Assembly (NCBI GenBank): GCA_016718845.1
Contig: JADKCK010000050.1
Coordinates: 22,182 to 86,181 of the forward strand
Source: Sphingobacteriales bacterium
GTDB taxonomy: Bacteria > Bacteroidota > Bacteroidia > Chitinophagales > UBA2359
DNA length: 64,000 nucleotides
Reading direction: 5' to 3'
Notes under the pieces: model-generated
Told to the model about the DNA's origin: nothing
The model's input: only the letters and a program-made list of their open reading frames with translations
Databases searched by the model: none
In this document: one piece after another, positions 17,974 to 27,108 of the stretch
Layout of the letters: every line of letters begins with the position of its first letter
How positions within the stretch are numbered: position 1 is the first letter of the stretch
Made by a program: the position numbers and the translations under genes

Positions 17974-18596
17974 TTTGGCATGAAATAGGCGGTCATGCAG
18001 CGGGCTTCGGCACCGCTTACCGATATGCCCCAGTCGTTGTCTTGCACCAAATAAATAATGGGTAATTGTTTAAGGGCAGCAAATTGCAATGCCTCGGACA
18101 CTTCGCCTTCGGTAACGGCATTATCGCCTATTGAGCAAACAACCACCGATTTTGGAGCATCGGCAGGCAACAAACCTTGTTGTTCTTTGTATTGTATGCC
18201 TTGTGCCATGCCTGTTGTAGGTATAACCTGCATACCTGTTGCCGATGATTGATGTGGGATGAGTGGATAACGCGGATCGCGCGACGAAGGGTGACAATAA
18301 TACGAGCGCCCACCCGAGAAAGGGTCGTCGGCTTTGGCAAGTAGTTGCAACATTAGGTCGTAGGGCGAAAAACCCATGCCCAGCAGCATAGCATCGTCGC
18401 GGTAATAGGGCGATGCGCAATCGTGAGGCAGCAGTTGCATGGCTGTTGCTAATTGTATTGCCTCGTGTCCGCGGGCATTGGCATGTACGTATTTGCAAAC
18501 AGAGCGGTTTTCTTCGTAGATGTTAGCCATACAAAACGAAGTATACATTAGTTCGTAGGCACGCAATTGAACGGAAAAATCGGTTTCGATAACCAT
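17961..18596 (-). CDS. Fused branched-chain 2-oxoacid dehydrogenase E1, alpha N-terminal part (internally deleted)
   Basis: 211 residues from ATG 18596: the E1-alpha start (RAYELMYTSFCMANIYEENR), HANARGHEAIQLATAMQL, SPYYRDDAMLLGMG and a TPP-type motif, SIGDNAVTEGEVSEALQF...IIYLVQDNDWGIS. It then reads GAEARCMTAYF and stops within a few codons. In another frame the sequence goes straight to HAKVPLLNHHTSG. Compared with E1-alpha proteins, which have about 55-60 residues between these two landmarks (the GxD region after the GIS motif), roughly 45 residues are missing. This is therefore a real deletion with a frame change near 17985-18000, or an assembly collapse, not a simple homopolymer slip. 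Confidence 0.85.
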   Translation of the reverse strand: MVIETDFSVQLRAYELMYTSFCMANIYEENRSVCKYVHANARGHEAIQLATAMQLLPHDCASPYYRDDAMLLGMGFSPYDLMLQLLAKADDPFSGGRSYYCHPSSRDPRYPLIPHQSSATGMQVIPTTGMAQGIQYKEQQGLLPADAPKSVVVCSIGDNAVTEGEVSEALQFAALKQLPIIYLVQDNDWGISVSGAEARCMTAYFMPKCRC

Positions 18597-19106
18597 TATT
18601 TAAATGAAGAATGAAGAATGAAAAATGCTTGGTGTAGGCTACAGATAAGTCTGCCAAAATTTTTGTGCGAAAGGTAGCGTTTTTTGTGGCGAATAGTGTG
18701 GATATTGTTGTTGTTTTTTTTGTGGTAATGGATTTTAATAGTAAATTGGGGTAACTTAGCAGTAGATTATGAACTAAAAATAATAATGTGGTAGTGATTA
18801 TGAGCAAGATGAGTGAAGATTTGGGGAACACCTACTATCAAAAAACTTTTGGAAAAAGCGCGCAATAGGTATTTTTATAGCATTGTTTAACTGTTTTATC
18901 TTTCAAACAAACGGTTTCCTTCTGTCTATATTTAGTAAAGATAGGTGGGATATTTAACACACAACACCAATAACACATCATCCACCTAAACACCCAAAAT
19001 ACATCTTCCAATCAGCATTTTATTTTTTTGTTTTGTTTTCCAAAAAAAAGCCGTAATTTTGCGCCCCAAATAATAACAACATTTAACACAACCATTTAAC
19101 AATACT
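18597..19106. other. Divergent intergenic region between the E1 gene and yebC
   Basis: 510 bases, AT-rich. A long minus-strand frame (18523-18831) overlaps the E1 start and is low-complexity, so I do not call it. The yebC promoter lies at its right end. No RNA gene was seen. Confidence 0.5.
19033..19061 (+). promoter_or_regulatory. Promoter of yebC (TTG...TAATTTTG)
   Basis: TTG at 19033-19035 and TAATTTTG at 19054-19061 with an 18-base gap match the Bacteroidota -33/-7 pattern. The ATG of yebC is 45 bases downstream. Confidence 0.65.
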
Positions 19107-19820
19107 ATGGGACGTGCATTTGAATACCGACGCGCCAGAAAAGAAGCCCGTTGGAACAAAATGGCAAAAGTATTTACGCGCATAGGTCGCGAAATTGCCA
19201 TATCGGTAAAAGAAAGCGGACCCGACCCCGCTACTAACGCTCGTTTGCGTACAGCAGTGCAAAATGCCAAGTATGCCAATATGCCCAAAGAAAGAGTAGA
19301 CTCTGCCATCAAACGTGCAGTATCTAAAGATACCGAAAACTACCAAGAAATGGTCTACGAAGGTTATGGTCCATTTGGTATTGCCGTAGTTGTAGAGTGT
19401 CTAACCGATAACCCTACCCGAACAGTAGCCACCGTCCGAACAGCTTTTAACCGCAAAGGTGGAGCATTAGGCAAAACTGGCTCGCTCGAGTTTTTGTTCG
19501 ACCGTAAATGCGTTTTCAAAATCAAAGCCGAAGGACAAAACGTTGAAGACCTAGAGTTTGAACTTATCGACTATGGCGCCGACGATGTACAACTAGACGA
19601 AGAAGAAGGCTTAATCTACATTTATGCCCCCTTCACCGACTTTGGACAAATGCAAAAAGCACTCGAAGAAAAAGGTCTTGAAGTAGTTAGCTCCGAGCTA
19701 GAACGTATCCCAACAAATACCATCCAACTAACACCCGAACAAGTAGAACAAATAGAAGCACTCATCGAAAAACTAGAAGAAGACGATGATGTAGCTAATG
19801 TTTTCCACAATATGGCTTAA
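19107..19820 (+). CDS. YebC/PmpR family regulator (TACO1-like)
   Basis: 237 residues from ATG 19107. The start MGRAFEYRRARKEARWNKMA and the core RLRTAVQNAKYANMPKERVD, YEGYGPFGIAVVVECLTDNP and NRKGGALGKTGSLEFLFDRK are diagnostic of YebC. The family ranges from transcription regulators (PmpR) to a translation factor that eases stalling at proline stretches (human TACO1 and recent bacterial work); which applies here cannot be read from sequence. The acidic C-terminus (EKLEEDDDVANVFHNMA) is typical. It is single-copy with its own promoter. Confidence 0.95.
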   Translation: MGRAFEYRRARKEARWNKMAKVFTRIGREIAISVKESGPDPATNARLRTAVQNAKYANMPKERVDSAIKRAVSKDTENYQEMVYEGYGPFGIAVVVECLTDNPTRTVATVRTAFNRKGGALGKTGSLEFLFDRKCVFKIKAEGQNVEDLEFELIDYGADDVQLDEEEGLIYIYAPFTDFGQMQKALEEKGLEVVSSELERIPTNTIQLTPEQVEQIEALIEKLEEDDDVANVFHNMA

Positions 19821-20005
19821 GAAAGCTACAGGCTGTTGGCTACCCGCTACAAGCTGGTCGAAATGGGCACTTCGACTACGCTCAGTGACCGCTTCTTATG
19901 GTTGTTGGGCGTAGTCGAAACACCTCACTGCTTCAAAACCTAACAAAAGAAGTGTTGCAACAAACATTGCAGATACTGATTTATCGCAAAGCCATTGCAA
20001 CAAAA

Positions 20006-20044
20006 AAACAGGCGGTCTCAATTTTTGAGACCGCCTGTTTCTGT
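20006..20044 (-). terminator. Bidirectional hairpin terminator between yebC and the PKD protein
   Basis: CAGGCGGTCTCA and TGAGACCGCCTG form a 12-bp stem with an ATTTT loop. On the minus strand it is followed by seven T, so it best ends the PKD-protein transcript, but yebC converges on it too. At 19865-19925, just upstream, is an inverted pair of the common intergenic phrase CTTCGACTACGCTCAG. Confidence 0.8.
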
Positions 20045-20128
20045 TTGTGATATTTGGTAGATGATGCGTAGTTTAGGTTGTTGCTGTTAAACAAGCAGCA
20101 ACCCAAACTAAACAATCATTTAAAGCAA

Positions 20129-23100
20129 CTATTTAATCAACACTAAAGGTTTAACTACACTATATTTGCCTGCTTGAACAGTGCAATAGTAAGTACCTGC
20201 TGTTAGGTTAGATGCGTCAAAGTTGGCAATATAGGTGCCTGCCTCGTGCTGTTCGTTGTTGGTAATTGTAGTTACTTTTTGACCTGTAATACTATACACC
20301 TCAATAGTTACGGCAGTTGCTTCGGGCAAGCTGTATTCAATGTTGGTGTTGTTAGCAAACGGATTAGGTGCTACATTTACGCCAAATTTCCAAGTTTCGG
20401 TTACGGTAGTTTTGCCACCAGGGTTAGTATTACAAGTTGGTATCGGCGATGCACACAAACTACTAGCAATAGTAATGGTTGTACAATAGTCGCAGGTTAA
20501 ATTAGGTGTTTGTACAATAGCACATACGTTATAAGTACCTGCTGCTCCGTAGCTATGGGTAATGGTTGAAGTGCCTGTTTGATTTGGGCTACCGTCGCCA
20601 AACTGCCAAGTAATGGTTGCCGATGTTGGAATATTGCATCCCAATGCAAAAGTAGCTGTGTAGTTGATAGGGTTGCTAATAGGTATTGGTGGTGGAGGTG
20701 TGCAACACGCCACTTGCCATGATAATTGACAAGTTGGGCAACCACTAGTACAACCCGTTACAGTTAAACTACGACAGAACTGATAATTACAAACCTGACC
20801 TGTTGGTAGGGTGACTGTCACCGATACACATACATTGTAAGTACCTGGTGCATAAATGTGCGTAACAGGTGATAAGTTAGCAACCGTTTGCGATGCACTT
20901 CCATCGCCCCAAATCCAAGTAACTGTACCTGTTGAGCCTGTTGGGAAAGTACAACCCAAACTTAGGGTGGCTTGTGGTACTAAGGTAGTAGAACCTGCTA
21001 CTTGCACACAAGCAACAGTGGCGTTAATGGTATTACAAGTTGGGCATGGGTTTTGGCAAGCCTCAACCACTACTTGTTGGCAGAACTCAAAGAAGCATTG
21101 CTGACCATTGGCTAAAGTAATAGTTCCATAAGTGCATACATTATAAGTACCGGGTGCATAGTTGTGTATAACCGACATTGGAAGACCGCTGTAGGTATAG
21201 TTAGCAGTACCATCGCCCCAAGCCCATGTGGCATTAATGGTTGCACCTGCTGGTATTGGGCAGGTCATGCTAAAGCCCATTTGTCGAACAAAACTGCCAG
21301 TAGCAGTAGCTACACATTCGCCTTGTACCACCGCAAAACTAGTGCATGTTGGGCAAAGATTAGGACATGGCTCAACAGTGATGGTTTTACAATAATCAAA
21401 CTGACACACTTGCCCGTTGCTTAGTGTGATACTTCCCCATGTGCATACATTGTAAGTACCTGCTGCATAGTTGTGTATAACCGATATCGGAAGACCAGAG
21501 TAGGTATAGTTAGCAGTACCATCACCCCACGACCAAGTGGCAGTTATTGTGGCTCCTGTTGGTATAGCACAGTTCATGCTAAAGCCCATTTGGCGGATTG
21601 AGGTGTTTGTTGCTGCATTATATGTGCAATCGCCTTGTGTTACAATAAAGTTGTTGCAATCAGGGCATGGATTTTCGCAAGGTAGAATAACTATTGTTTT
21701 GCAATAATCAAATGGGCATTGTGTGCCATTGGCTAAGGTTATTACGCCGTAAGCACAAACGCTATAAGTGCCGGGTGTATAGTTGTGGATAACAGATACC
21801 AAAGCACCGGTATAGTTGGGGCTACCATCGCCAAAGCTCCATGTCATGGTGCCTGTTGCACCTGCTGGTATCGCACAAAGTAAACCTAAACCAACTTGGC
21901 GGGTTGGAGCTGCCGTTCCGTTATAAACGCAATTGCCAATAGATACACTAAAGTCGTTGCAGTTGGGGCAAGGACTGGGACATGGTTCAACAACAATGGT
22001 TTTGCAAATCTCGAATGGACATATTTGCCCGTTGCTTAGGGTAATAGTACCATAAGTACATACATTGTAAGTACCTGCTGCATAGTTGTGTATAACCGAT
22101 ATTGGAGGACCACTGTAGGTATAGTTTGGACTTCCATCGCCCCACGACCAAGTGGCATTTACCGTTGCACCTGTTGGTATCGCACAGTTCATACTAAAAC
22201 CTACTTGGCGAGTAATACTACCTGCTGTAGTTACGCAATCGCCTTGTGTTACGGTCATGTCGGTACATGTTGGGCAAAGATTTTCGCAAGGTAGAATAAC
22301 TATTGTTTTGCAATAATCAAATGGGCATTGTGTGCCATTGGCTAAGGTTATTACCCCATAAGCACAAACACTATAAGTGCCCGCCGTATAATTATGTATA
22401 ACAGATGCCAATGGACCCGTATAGTTGGGGCTGCCATCGCCAAAGCTCCATGTCATGGTGCCTGTTGCACCTGCTGGTATGGTACAAAGTAAACCTAAAC
22501 CAACTTGGCGTGTTGGAGCTGCCGTTCCGTTATAAACGCAATTGCCAATAGATACACTAAAGTCGTTGCAGTTGGGGCAGGGACTTGGGCAAGGTTCAAC
22601 AACCAAACTACGACAGAACTGGTAACTACAAACTTGTCCGGTAGGTAATGTAACTGTTACCGATACGCATACATTATAAGTACCGGGTGCATAAATGTGT
22701 GTAACCGGAGCTAGGTTAGTGACTGTAAGCGATGGGCTACCGTCGCCCCAAATCCAGGTAACAGTGCCTGTTGAACCTGCTGGGAAAGTACAACCTAAAC
22801 TTAGTGTGGCTTGTGGTACTAATGTGGTAGATGCTGCTGTTTGTACGCAAGTAACGGTTGCATTAATGGTGTTACACGTTGGGCAAGGAACATCGCAAGG
22901 TGGAATAACTATTGTTTTGCAATAATCAAATGGGCATTGTGTGCCATCTGCCAAAACAATAACGCCATAAGCACAAACACTATAAGTGCCGGGTGCATAG
23001 TTGTGGATAACAGATACCAAAGCACCGGTATAGTTGGGGCTGCCATCGCCAAAGCTCCATGTCATGGTGCCTGTTGCACCTGCGGGTATGGTACAAAGTA

Positions 23101-25423
23101 AGCCCAAGCCAACTTGGCGGGTTGGAGCTACTGTTCCGGCGGTATAAACGCAATCGCCAATGGATACACTAAAGTCGTTGCAGTTGGGGCAAGGACTTGG
23201 GCAAGGTGGTACAACAATGGTTTGGCAAAGTATATAGTCGTAGATTTCACAGACGTCTCCATTTGTTAGATTAATTTGTTGTACCCTATGACACACATTA
23301 TAGGTGCCGCCTGTTGCGGGGTAAGTGTGGGTGACGGGTCCGTATGGATATGAAGCAGAGGAGCCATCGCCAAAATCCCACCAAACACTACCGCCTGCAA
23401 TGGTGCTACTAGGTGTACAGTTTACATTAAAAGTAACTTGTGGTACTAACACACTTGGGTTTGTAGGTGATGGAATACAAGCTATTTGATACGTAAAGTC
23501 GGAACAGTTGGGGCAAGGGTCACAATCTTCAACGGTTATTGTTTTGCAATAATCAAATGGGCATTGTGTGCCATCTGCCAAAACAATAACCCCATAAGCA
23601 CAAACGCTATAAGTGCCGGGTGCATAGTTGTGGATAACAGATGCCAATGGACCTGTATAGTTGGGGTCACCATCGCCAAAGCTCCATGTCATGGTGCCTG
23701 TTGCACCTGCGGGTATGGTACAAAGCAAGCCAAAGCTAACTTGACGAGTTGTGCCTATTTGTGATGATGTACAATCGCCCATCGTGACACTAAAATCGTT
23801 GCAGTTAGGGCAAACAACCGTAACGGGTGCGCAACGGTCTTCGGGGTGGTCTATGGTTACGGCAGTTAAGGTAACATTAGATATGGTGGTAGTAGGTGTT
23901 CTGCCAAGTGGTATGGTGGTAAAATCGCCTAAGTTTTGGGCAGTTAAAGAGGCATCTATTTCGCGACAATCGGTGGGCGATGCGGCTGGCAACATACCTG
24001 CGGGGTCGGTTGCAATGGCGTGAGCATCGGGTGTTGCTGTTTTGGTAGCGTTGGTGCTAAGGTAATAACCCGATAGGCTACTAACTACGCTTTCGGTGGC
24101 GTTAAAACGTGGGGTAGTGCGTTGGTAATATCGCATCCAGTTGGGTGTGCCATTGGCTGCCAATTGTAATAAATAGGTGCGGTTGGCTGTTACTGCGCCT
24201 GCGTTGCTTACTCTAATGCTACCTGCTACCGCAAAACCGCCGCCAGCAATAGCCGTATTTAAAGCGGGCACAATACTTTGTGCATAATGGCTAGCTTGGT
24301 TGGGGTTGTTATACACAATACTAGCAATTTGGTTGCCTGCACCGCTTAATTGCCAGAAAATAGTGCGTGCTGTATTGGTTGTTACATTGCCATTAAAACC
24401 TACAACGGTTAAATTGTTCGATACGGGGTCGACAATTAAATCTTGACCCGACGAGGTTTGTGTGCCACTTAGTGTTTGTGCACGTCGCCAAACTTCGGTG
24501 CCGTTAAAATAGATACGCATGGTAAATGCTCTGTTAACCGATGTGGCGACCGATGCATTGCGGTACTCGCCTGTAATGGCAATACCCGTAGCATTGACTA
24601 TTGTACCTGAGGCATTAGGTATTAAATCTTTGGTGGTGATAGATTGTTTGGGGTTCATGGATTGTGCCACATTGGTGCTGTTGGCATAACGATTAAACCA
24701 AACTAAAGTACCATTTGAGCGTACACGACCTACCGACACGTGGAAGCGGTTGTTGCCGGTATTGCGGGCGCTACCTACAATAAATACATCGCCATTGGGG
24801 GCTGTTTCTACCGACACACCTGCTTCGTCGAAGGTGTTGTTGTTGGTGAAGTTGGTGCGTGTCCATAATACATTACCTGCTGCGTCTACTTTTACCAAAA
24901 TCATTCGTTTAATGATGGTGGTAGTGTTGGGTATTCGGTAAAGGGTGTAGCCGCTAATATAATAAACACTTTGGTTATTGGGTACGGCTATGGTGGCATC
25001 GTCCATGCCATAAACGGGCGTGGGCGTTGGCAGTACGGTTGTCGAGCTAATTTCGGTGGTGGTGGTGTTAAAACCTGCTTGTATGTCGGTGGCATACCAC
25101 GAACTGTTTGCACCGGGTACGTGTATGGTTTTGGTCCAAAGAATGTTGCCATTTACATCGTATTTGGTTAGCAAAATACGGTTGAGGGTTGAACTTGCTG
25201 GAGAGCCTGTAGTGGTGTTGCCTACCGACATGTAGAAACGAGTGGCATTGTTGGTTGGGGTGTCGTAGCCCGACAAACCTGCGCAATACTCGTCGGTGCT
25301 TTGTAGCATCAAAGTATTTTGGAATACTTGTGCCGAAGCATTGGTTTGAGCAAAAACAAGAACTAATGTACAACAAAGTACCCATAGTTTTTGTAAGACG
25401 GAATGTAAATTTGTGTGTCGCAT
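20129..25423 (-). CDS. Giant T9SS-secreted protein with 11 cysteine-framed PKD-like repeats
   Basis: 1764 residues from ATG 25423; an upstream in-frame Met at 25489 would put 22 extra residues before the signal peptide, so I reject it. Order: signal peptide (…LWVLCCTLVLVFAQTNASAQ); an N-terminal region of about 530 residues with propeller-like phrases (GNILWTKTIHVPG, GNVLWTRTNF, GTLVWFNRYAN); then eleven repeats of about 90-120 residues, each opening with CPxC (CPNCNDFSV, CPTCNTINA, CPDCNNFIV) and containing a PKD core such as MTWSFGDGSPNYTG...VIHNYAPGTYSVCAYG. A type A T9SS sorting domain ends it (APNPFANNTNIEYSLPE...KPLVLIK). Repeats 3, 5 and 7 are nearly identical, implying recent duplication. 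It is predicted to be surface-anchored or released; the ligand is unknown. Confidence 0.93.
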   Translation of the reverse strand: MRHTNLHSVLQKLWVLCCTLVLVFAQTNASAQVFQNTLMLQSTDEYCAGLSGYDTPTNNATRFYMSVGNTTTGSPASSTLNRILLTKYDVNGNILWTKTIHVPGANSSWYATDIQAGFNTTTTEISSTTVLPTPTPVYGMDDATIAVPNNQSVYYISGYTLYRIPNTTTIIKRMILVKVDAAGNVLWTRTNFTNNNTFDEAGVSVETAPNGDVFIVGSARNTGNNRFHVSVGRVRSNGTLVWFNRYANSTNVAQSMNPKQSITTKDLIPNASGTIVNATGIAITGEYRNASVATSVNRAFTMRIYFNGTEVWRRAQTLSGTQTSSGQDLIVDPVSNNLTVVGFNGNVTTNTARTIFWQLSGAGNQIASIVYNNPNQASHYAQSIVPALNTAIAGGGFAVAGSIRVSNAGAVTANRTYLLQLAANGTPNWMRYYQRTTPRFNATESVVSSLSGYYLSTNATKTATPDAHAIATDPAGMLPAASPTDCREIDASLTAQNLGDFTTIPLGRTPTTTISNVTLTAVTIDHPEDRCAPVTVVCPNCNDFSVTMGDCTSSQIGTTRQVSFGLLCTIPAGATGTMTWSFGDGDPNYTGPLASVIHNYAPGTYSVCAYGVIVLADGTQCPFDYCKTITVEDCDPCPNCSDFTYQIACIPSPTNPSVLVPQVTFNVNCTPSSTIAGGSVWWDFGDGSSASYPYGPVTHTYPATGGTYNVCHRVQQINLTNGDVCEIYDYILCQTIVVPPCPSPCPNCNDFSVSIGDCVYTAGTVAPTRQVGLGLLCTIPAGATGTMTWSFGDGSPNYTGALVSVIHNYAPGTYSVCAYGVIVLADGTQCPFDYCKTIVIPPCDVPCPTCNTINATVTCVQTAASTTLVPQATLSLGCTFPAGSTGTVTWIWGDGSPSLTVTNLAPVTHIYAPGTYNVCVSVTVTLPTGQVCSYQFCRSLVVEPCPSPCPNCNDFSVSIGNCVYNGTAAPTRQVGLGLLCTIPAGATGTMTWSFGDGSPNYTGPLASVIHNYTAGTYSVCAYGVITLANGTQCPFDYCKTIVILPCENLCPTCTDMTVTQGDCVTTAGSITRQVGFSMNCAIPTGATVNATWSWGDGSPNYTYSGPPISVIHNYAAGTYNVCTYGTITLSNGQICPFEICKTIVVEPCPSPCPNCNDFSVSIGNCVYNGTAAPTRQVGLGLLCAIPAGATGTMTWSFGDGSPNYTGALVSVIHNYTPGTYSVCAYGVITLANGTQCPFDYCKTIVILPCENPCPDCNNFIVTQGDCTYNAATNTSIRQMGFSMNCAIPTGATITATWSWGDGTANYTYSGLPISVIHNYAAGTYNVCTWGSITLSNGQVCQFDYCKTITVEPCPNLCPTCTSFAVVQGECVATATGSFVRQMGFSMTCPIPAGATINATWAWGDGTANYTYSGLPMSVIHNYAPGTYNVCTYGTITLANGQQCFFEFCQQVVVEACQNPCPTCNTINATVACVQVAGSTTLVPQATLSLGCTFPTGSTGTVTWIWGDGSASQTVANLSPVTHIYAPGTYNVCVSVTVTLPTGQVCNYQFCRSLTVTGCTSGCPTCQLSWQVACCTPPPPIPISNPINYTATFALGCNIPTSATITWQFGDGSPNQTGTSTITHSYGAAGTYNVCAIVQTPNLTCDYCTTITIASSLCASPIPTCNTNPGGKTTVTETWKFGVNVAPNPFANNTNIEYSLPEATAVTIEVYSITGQKVTTITNNEQHEAGTYIANFDASNLTAGTYYCTVQAGKYSVVKPLVLIK

Positions 25424-25486
25424 AGAGTTGACTATTTGATGATTAAAATTATTGTTGATTGTATGCCTTTTGTGTTGGCGATGATG

Positions 25487-25518
25487 CAAAGGTAACGGGT
25501 TGTAATAAGGTAGGCAAA
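25487..25518 (-). promoter_or_regulatory. Promoter of the giant PKD gene, proximal copy
   Basis: On the minus strand TTTG (complement 25515-25518) and TACCTTTG (complement 25487-25494) are 20 bases apart, an excellent -33/-7 pair, about 65 bases upstream of the ATG at 25423. The surrounding 60 bases are duplicated at 25831. Confidence 0.75.
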
Positions 25519-25616
25519 TAAACTTTTTGGCGATTGTCGGGGAAAAAACCTTGAAGAAACGTTTTAGTAGCGCAATTGTGTGCTTTTTTGCGTATTGTGT
25601 TGGGGCTTACCTTGCT

Positions 25617-25701
25617 TTGGGGGTGCCCGCAACTGTGCAATGTATGGAAAGCTAAACATCACCCCCAAAAAAGACATTTACCGCGTCAAGCGGGGCTGGT
25701 G
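25617..25701. repeat. Dispersed structured repeat, copy A
   Basis: TTTGGGGGTG ... CATCACCCCCAAAAAAGAC, then CCGCGTCAAGCGG. The first pair forms a stem around a loop of about 40 bases; the second is a small 4-bp hairpin with a five-base loop. The same arrangement occurs at 43708 (copy B) and 58905 (copy C) with variable loop sequence, which argues for conserved structure. It lies between two copies of the PKD-gene promoter. Confidence 0.7.
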
Positions 25702-25830
25702 CAAGTTTTTGGATAATAACTTGACAGCCCAAGGACTACATTACCTAGTAATGTTTTTTGGGAACACGTTTTAAGTAGGCATTTGTTAGTGCTTTTGTGG
25801 TGTTTGCCCAAGTGTGCGTGTTTGATAATG

Positions 25831-25862
25831 CAAAGGTAGCGGGTTGTAAGAAGGTAGGCAAA
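25831..25862 (-). promoter_or_regulatory. Second, duplicated promoter upstream of the PKD gene
   Basis: TACCTTTG (complement 25831-25838) and TTTG (complement 25859-25862) with the same 20-base gap as the proximal promoter. Flanking sequence is shared too ('ggttgtaa.aaggtaggcaaataaac', then 'ggcgattgtcgg'). A transcript from here would run through copy A of the structured repeat before reaching the gene. Confidence 0.6.
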
Positions 25863-25983
25863 TAAACTTTTGGGCGATTGTCGGAAAAAAAAACTACCTC
25901 AACCATTAGTGGTTGAAGTAGTTTTGGATAAATTCGAGCTTCCAAAGCCGGAAATCAACCGATAAGTTTATAAAATCAATGAG

Positions 25984-26937
25984 TTATTCATTTGACAGCA
26001 CTATTTTTTGTACCTTTACACCTTGTTTGCTTTGCATCTTACAAAAGTAAACCCCTGTTGGTAAGTGGCTTAAGTTGTAGGTAACACTTTGCCAATTATT
26101 GCCTGCTGGCAACAAATAGTTAGCCACTTGTTGCCCGGTGTTGTTATAAAACACTATTTTTGCGCTTTCGTTGGGCAGTGCAAGATACTCTACGGTTAAA
26201 TTACCTGTTGTTGGATTGGGATAAAATAACACATCGTCAAAAAGTGTCTCGACAGTAGCATCGGTTTTACTGCTACCCGACGAGCAATCTAAGCGGGTAC
26301 GGGGGGCATTAACTTTAAAATTGTTGCCACTAGTAACGGTTATTTTGTAAATATCTGCATCGCCTACACAAATACAGCTATCGGGCGGAATGGTAATGTT
26401 GTTTGTAACAAGGGTTGTTAAGTTTTTGACACTGATGGTTACAAATTTAACCAAATCGAGGTTGCAAAGGTAAAGCGGTCCTCTTTCTTGTACTGTAGTG
26501 CTGCCACTGCCAATAATGCGCTCTAAGTTAATGACACCTGAAAGTGTTGCCGATGCGGCTGCCAAAGTTCGTGCATAGGGGCTAAAACACTCGGTAGTAG
26601 TTGGTGTAGGCTGGCAACAAACCGTGCGGATGCGGACTAGATAATCTTGGTCGGGAGCTAAACCATCAAGTATAAACGATTGTTGTGTTGCGGGTTCGGC
26701 TGTTACTAATATAGGAGCGCCCGTAACGTTTGTTACCATATTAGTAACCCGTATTTGATAACCAAGTGCTCCGTCAACGGCGTTCCACGAAAGTACCACA
26801 CTATTATTAACGCCCGTATTTGCTTGGGCATTGAAATTAGTTGGTGCTGTACATTGAGCAAAGGCATTAACTATGCCTAAACAAAGGCATAATGCGGCTA
26901 TAATAGCTTGTCGAAAAGATAGTAAAAGTAGTTTCAT
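25984..26937 (-). CDS. T9SS-secreted protein with a fibronectin type III-like domain
   Basis: 317 residues from ATG 26937. Signal peptide (…IIAALCLCLGIVNAFAQ), then an FnIII-like domain at about 30-130 (CTAPTNFNAQ, VVLSWNAVDGALGYQIRVT, PDQDYLVRIRTVC), then a middle segment with a conserved-looking pair of cysteines (YLCNLDLVK, PPDSCICVGD) and a type A sorting domain from about 235 (DVLFYPNPTTGNLTVEY...YFCKMQSKQGVKVQKIVLS). It probably becomes surface-attached through the T9SS. It lies upstream of the giant PKD gene on the same strand but is separated by 560 bases with separate promoters. Confidence 0.85.
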   Translation of the reverse strand: MKLLLLSFRQAIIAALCLCLGIVNAFAQCTAPTNFNAQANTGVNNSVVLSWNAVDGALGYQIRVTNMVTNVTGAPILVTAEPATQQSFILDGLAPDQDYLVRIRTVCCQPTPTTTECFSPYARTLAAASATLSGVINLERIIGSGSTTVQERGPLYLCNLDLVKFVTISVKNLTTLVTNNITIPPDSCICVGDADIYKITVTSGNNFKVNAPRTRLDCSSGSSKTDATVETLFDDVLFYPNPTTGNLTVEYLALPNESAKIVFYNNTGQQVANYLLPAGNNWQSVTYNLSHLPTGVYFCKMQSKQGVKVQKIVLSNE

Positions 26938-27108
26938 GATTGCTTTTTAATAGAAATGAAAAACTTTGGTAGAAAAGTGATGTAAAGTTACAAAATATTT
27001 TGCGTAATTGCGCAAAAAAAGTCAAATTTTGCAAAAAAACAAAAAAAAAGTTGGTTTATCCAATTGTCAAGTTAATTGTTATACAACCATCAATTATTTA
27101 GCGGCACT

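Noticed and set aside
18523..18831. 102-codon minus-strand frame before the E1 gene
   Set aside because: Low-complexity Leu/Thr-rich translation of AT-rich intergenic DNA, overlapping the E1 start.
20246..25385. Many plus- and minus-strand frames within the PKD gene
   Set aside because: They are out-of-frame shadows of the repeated gene and repeat with its period.
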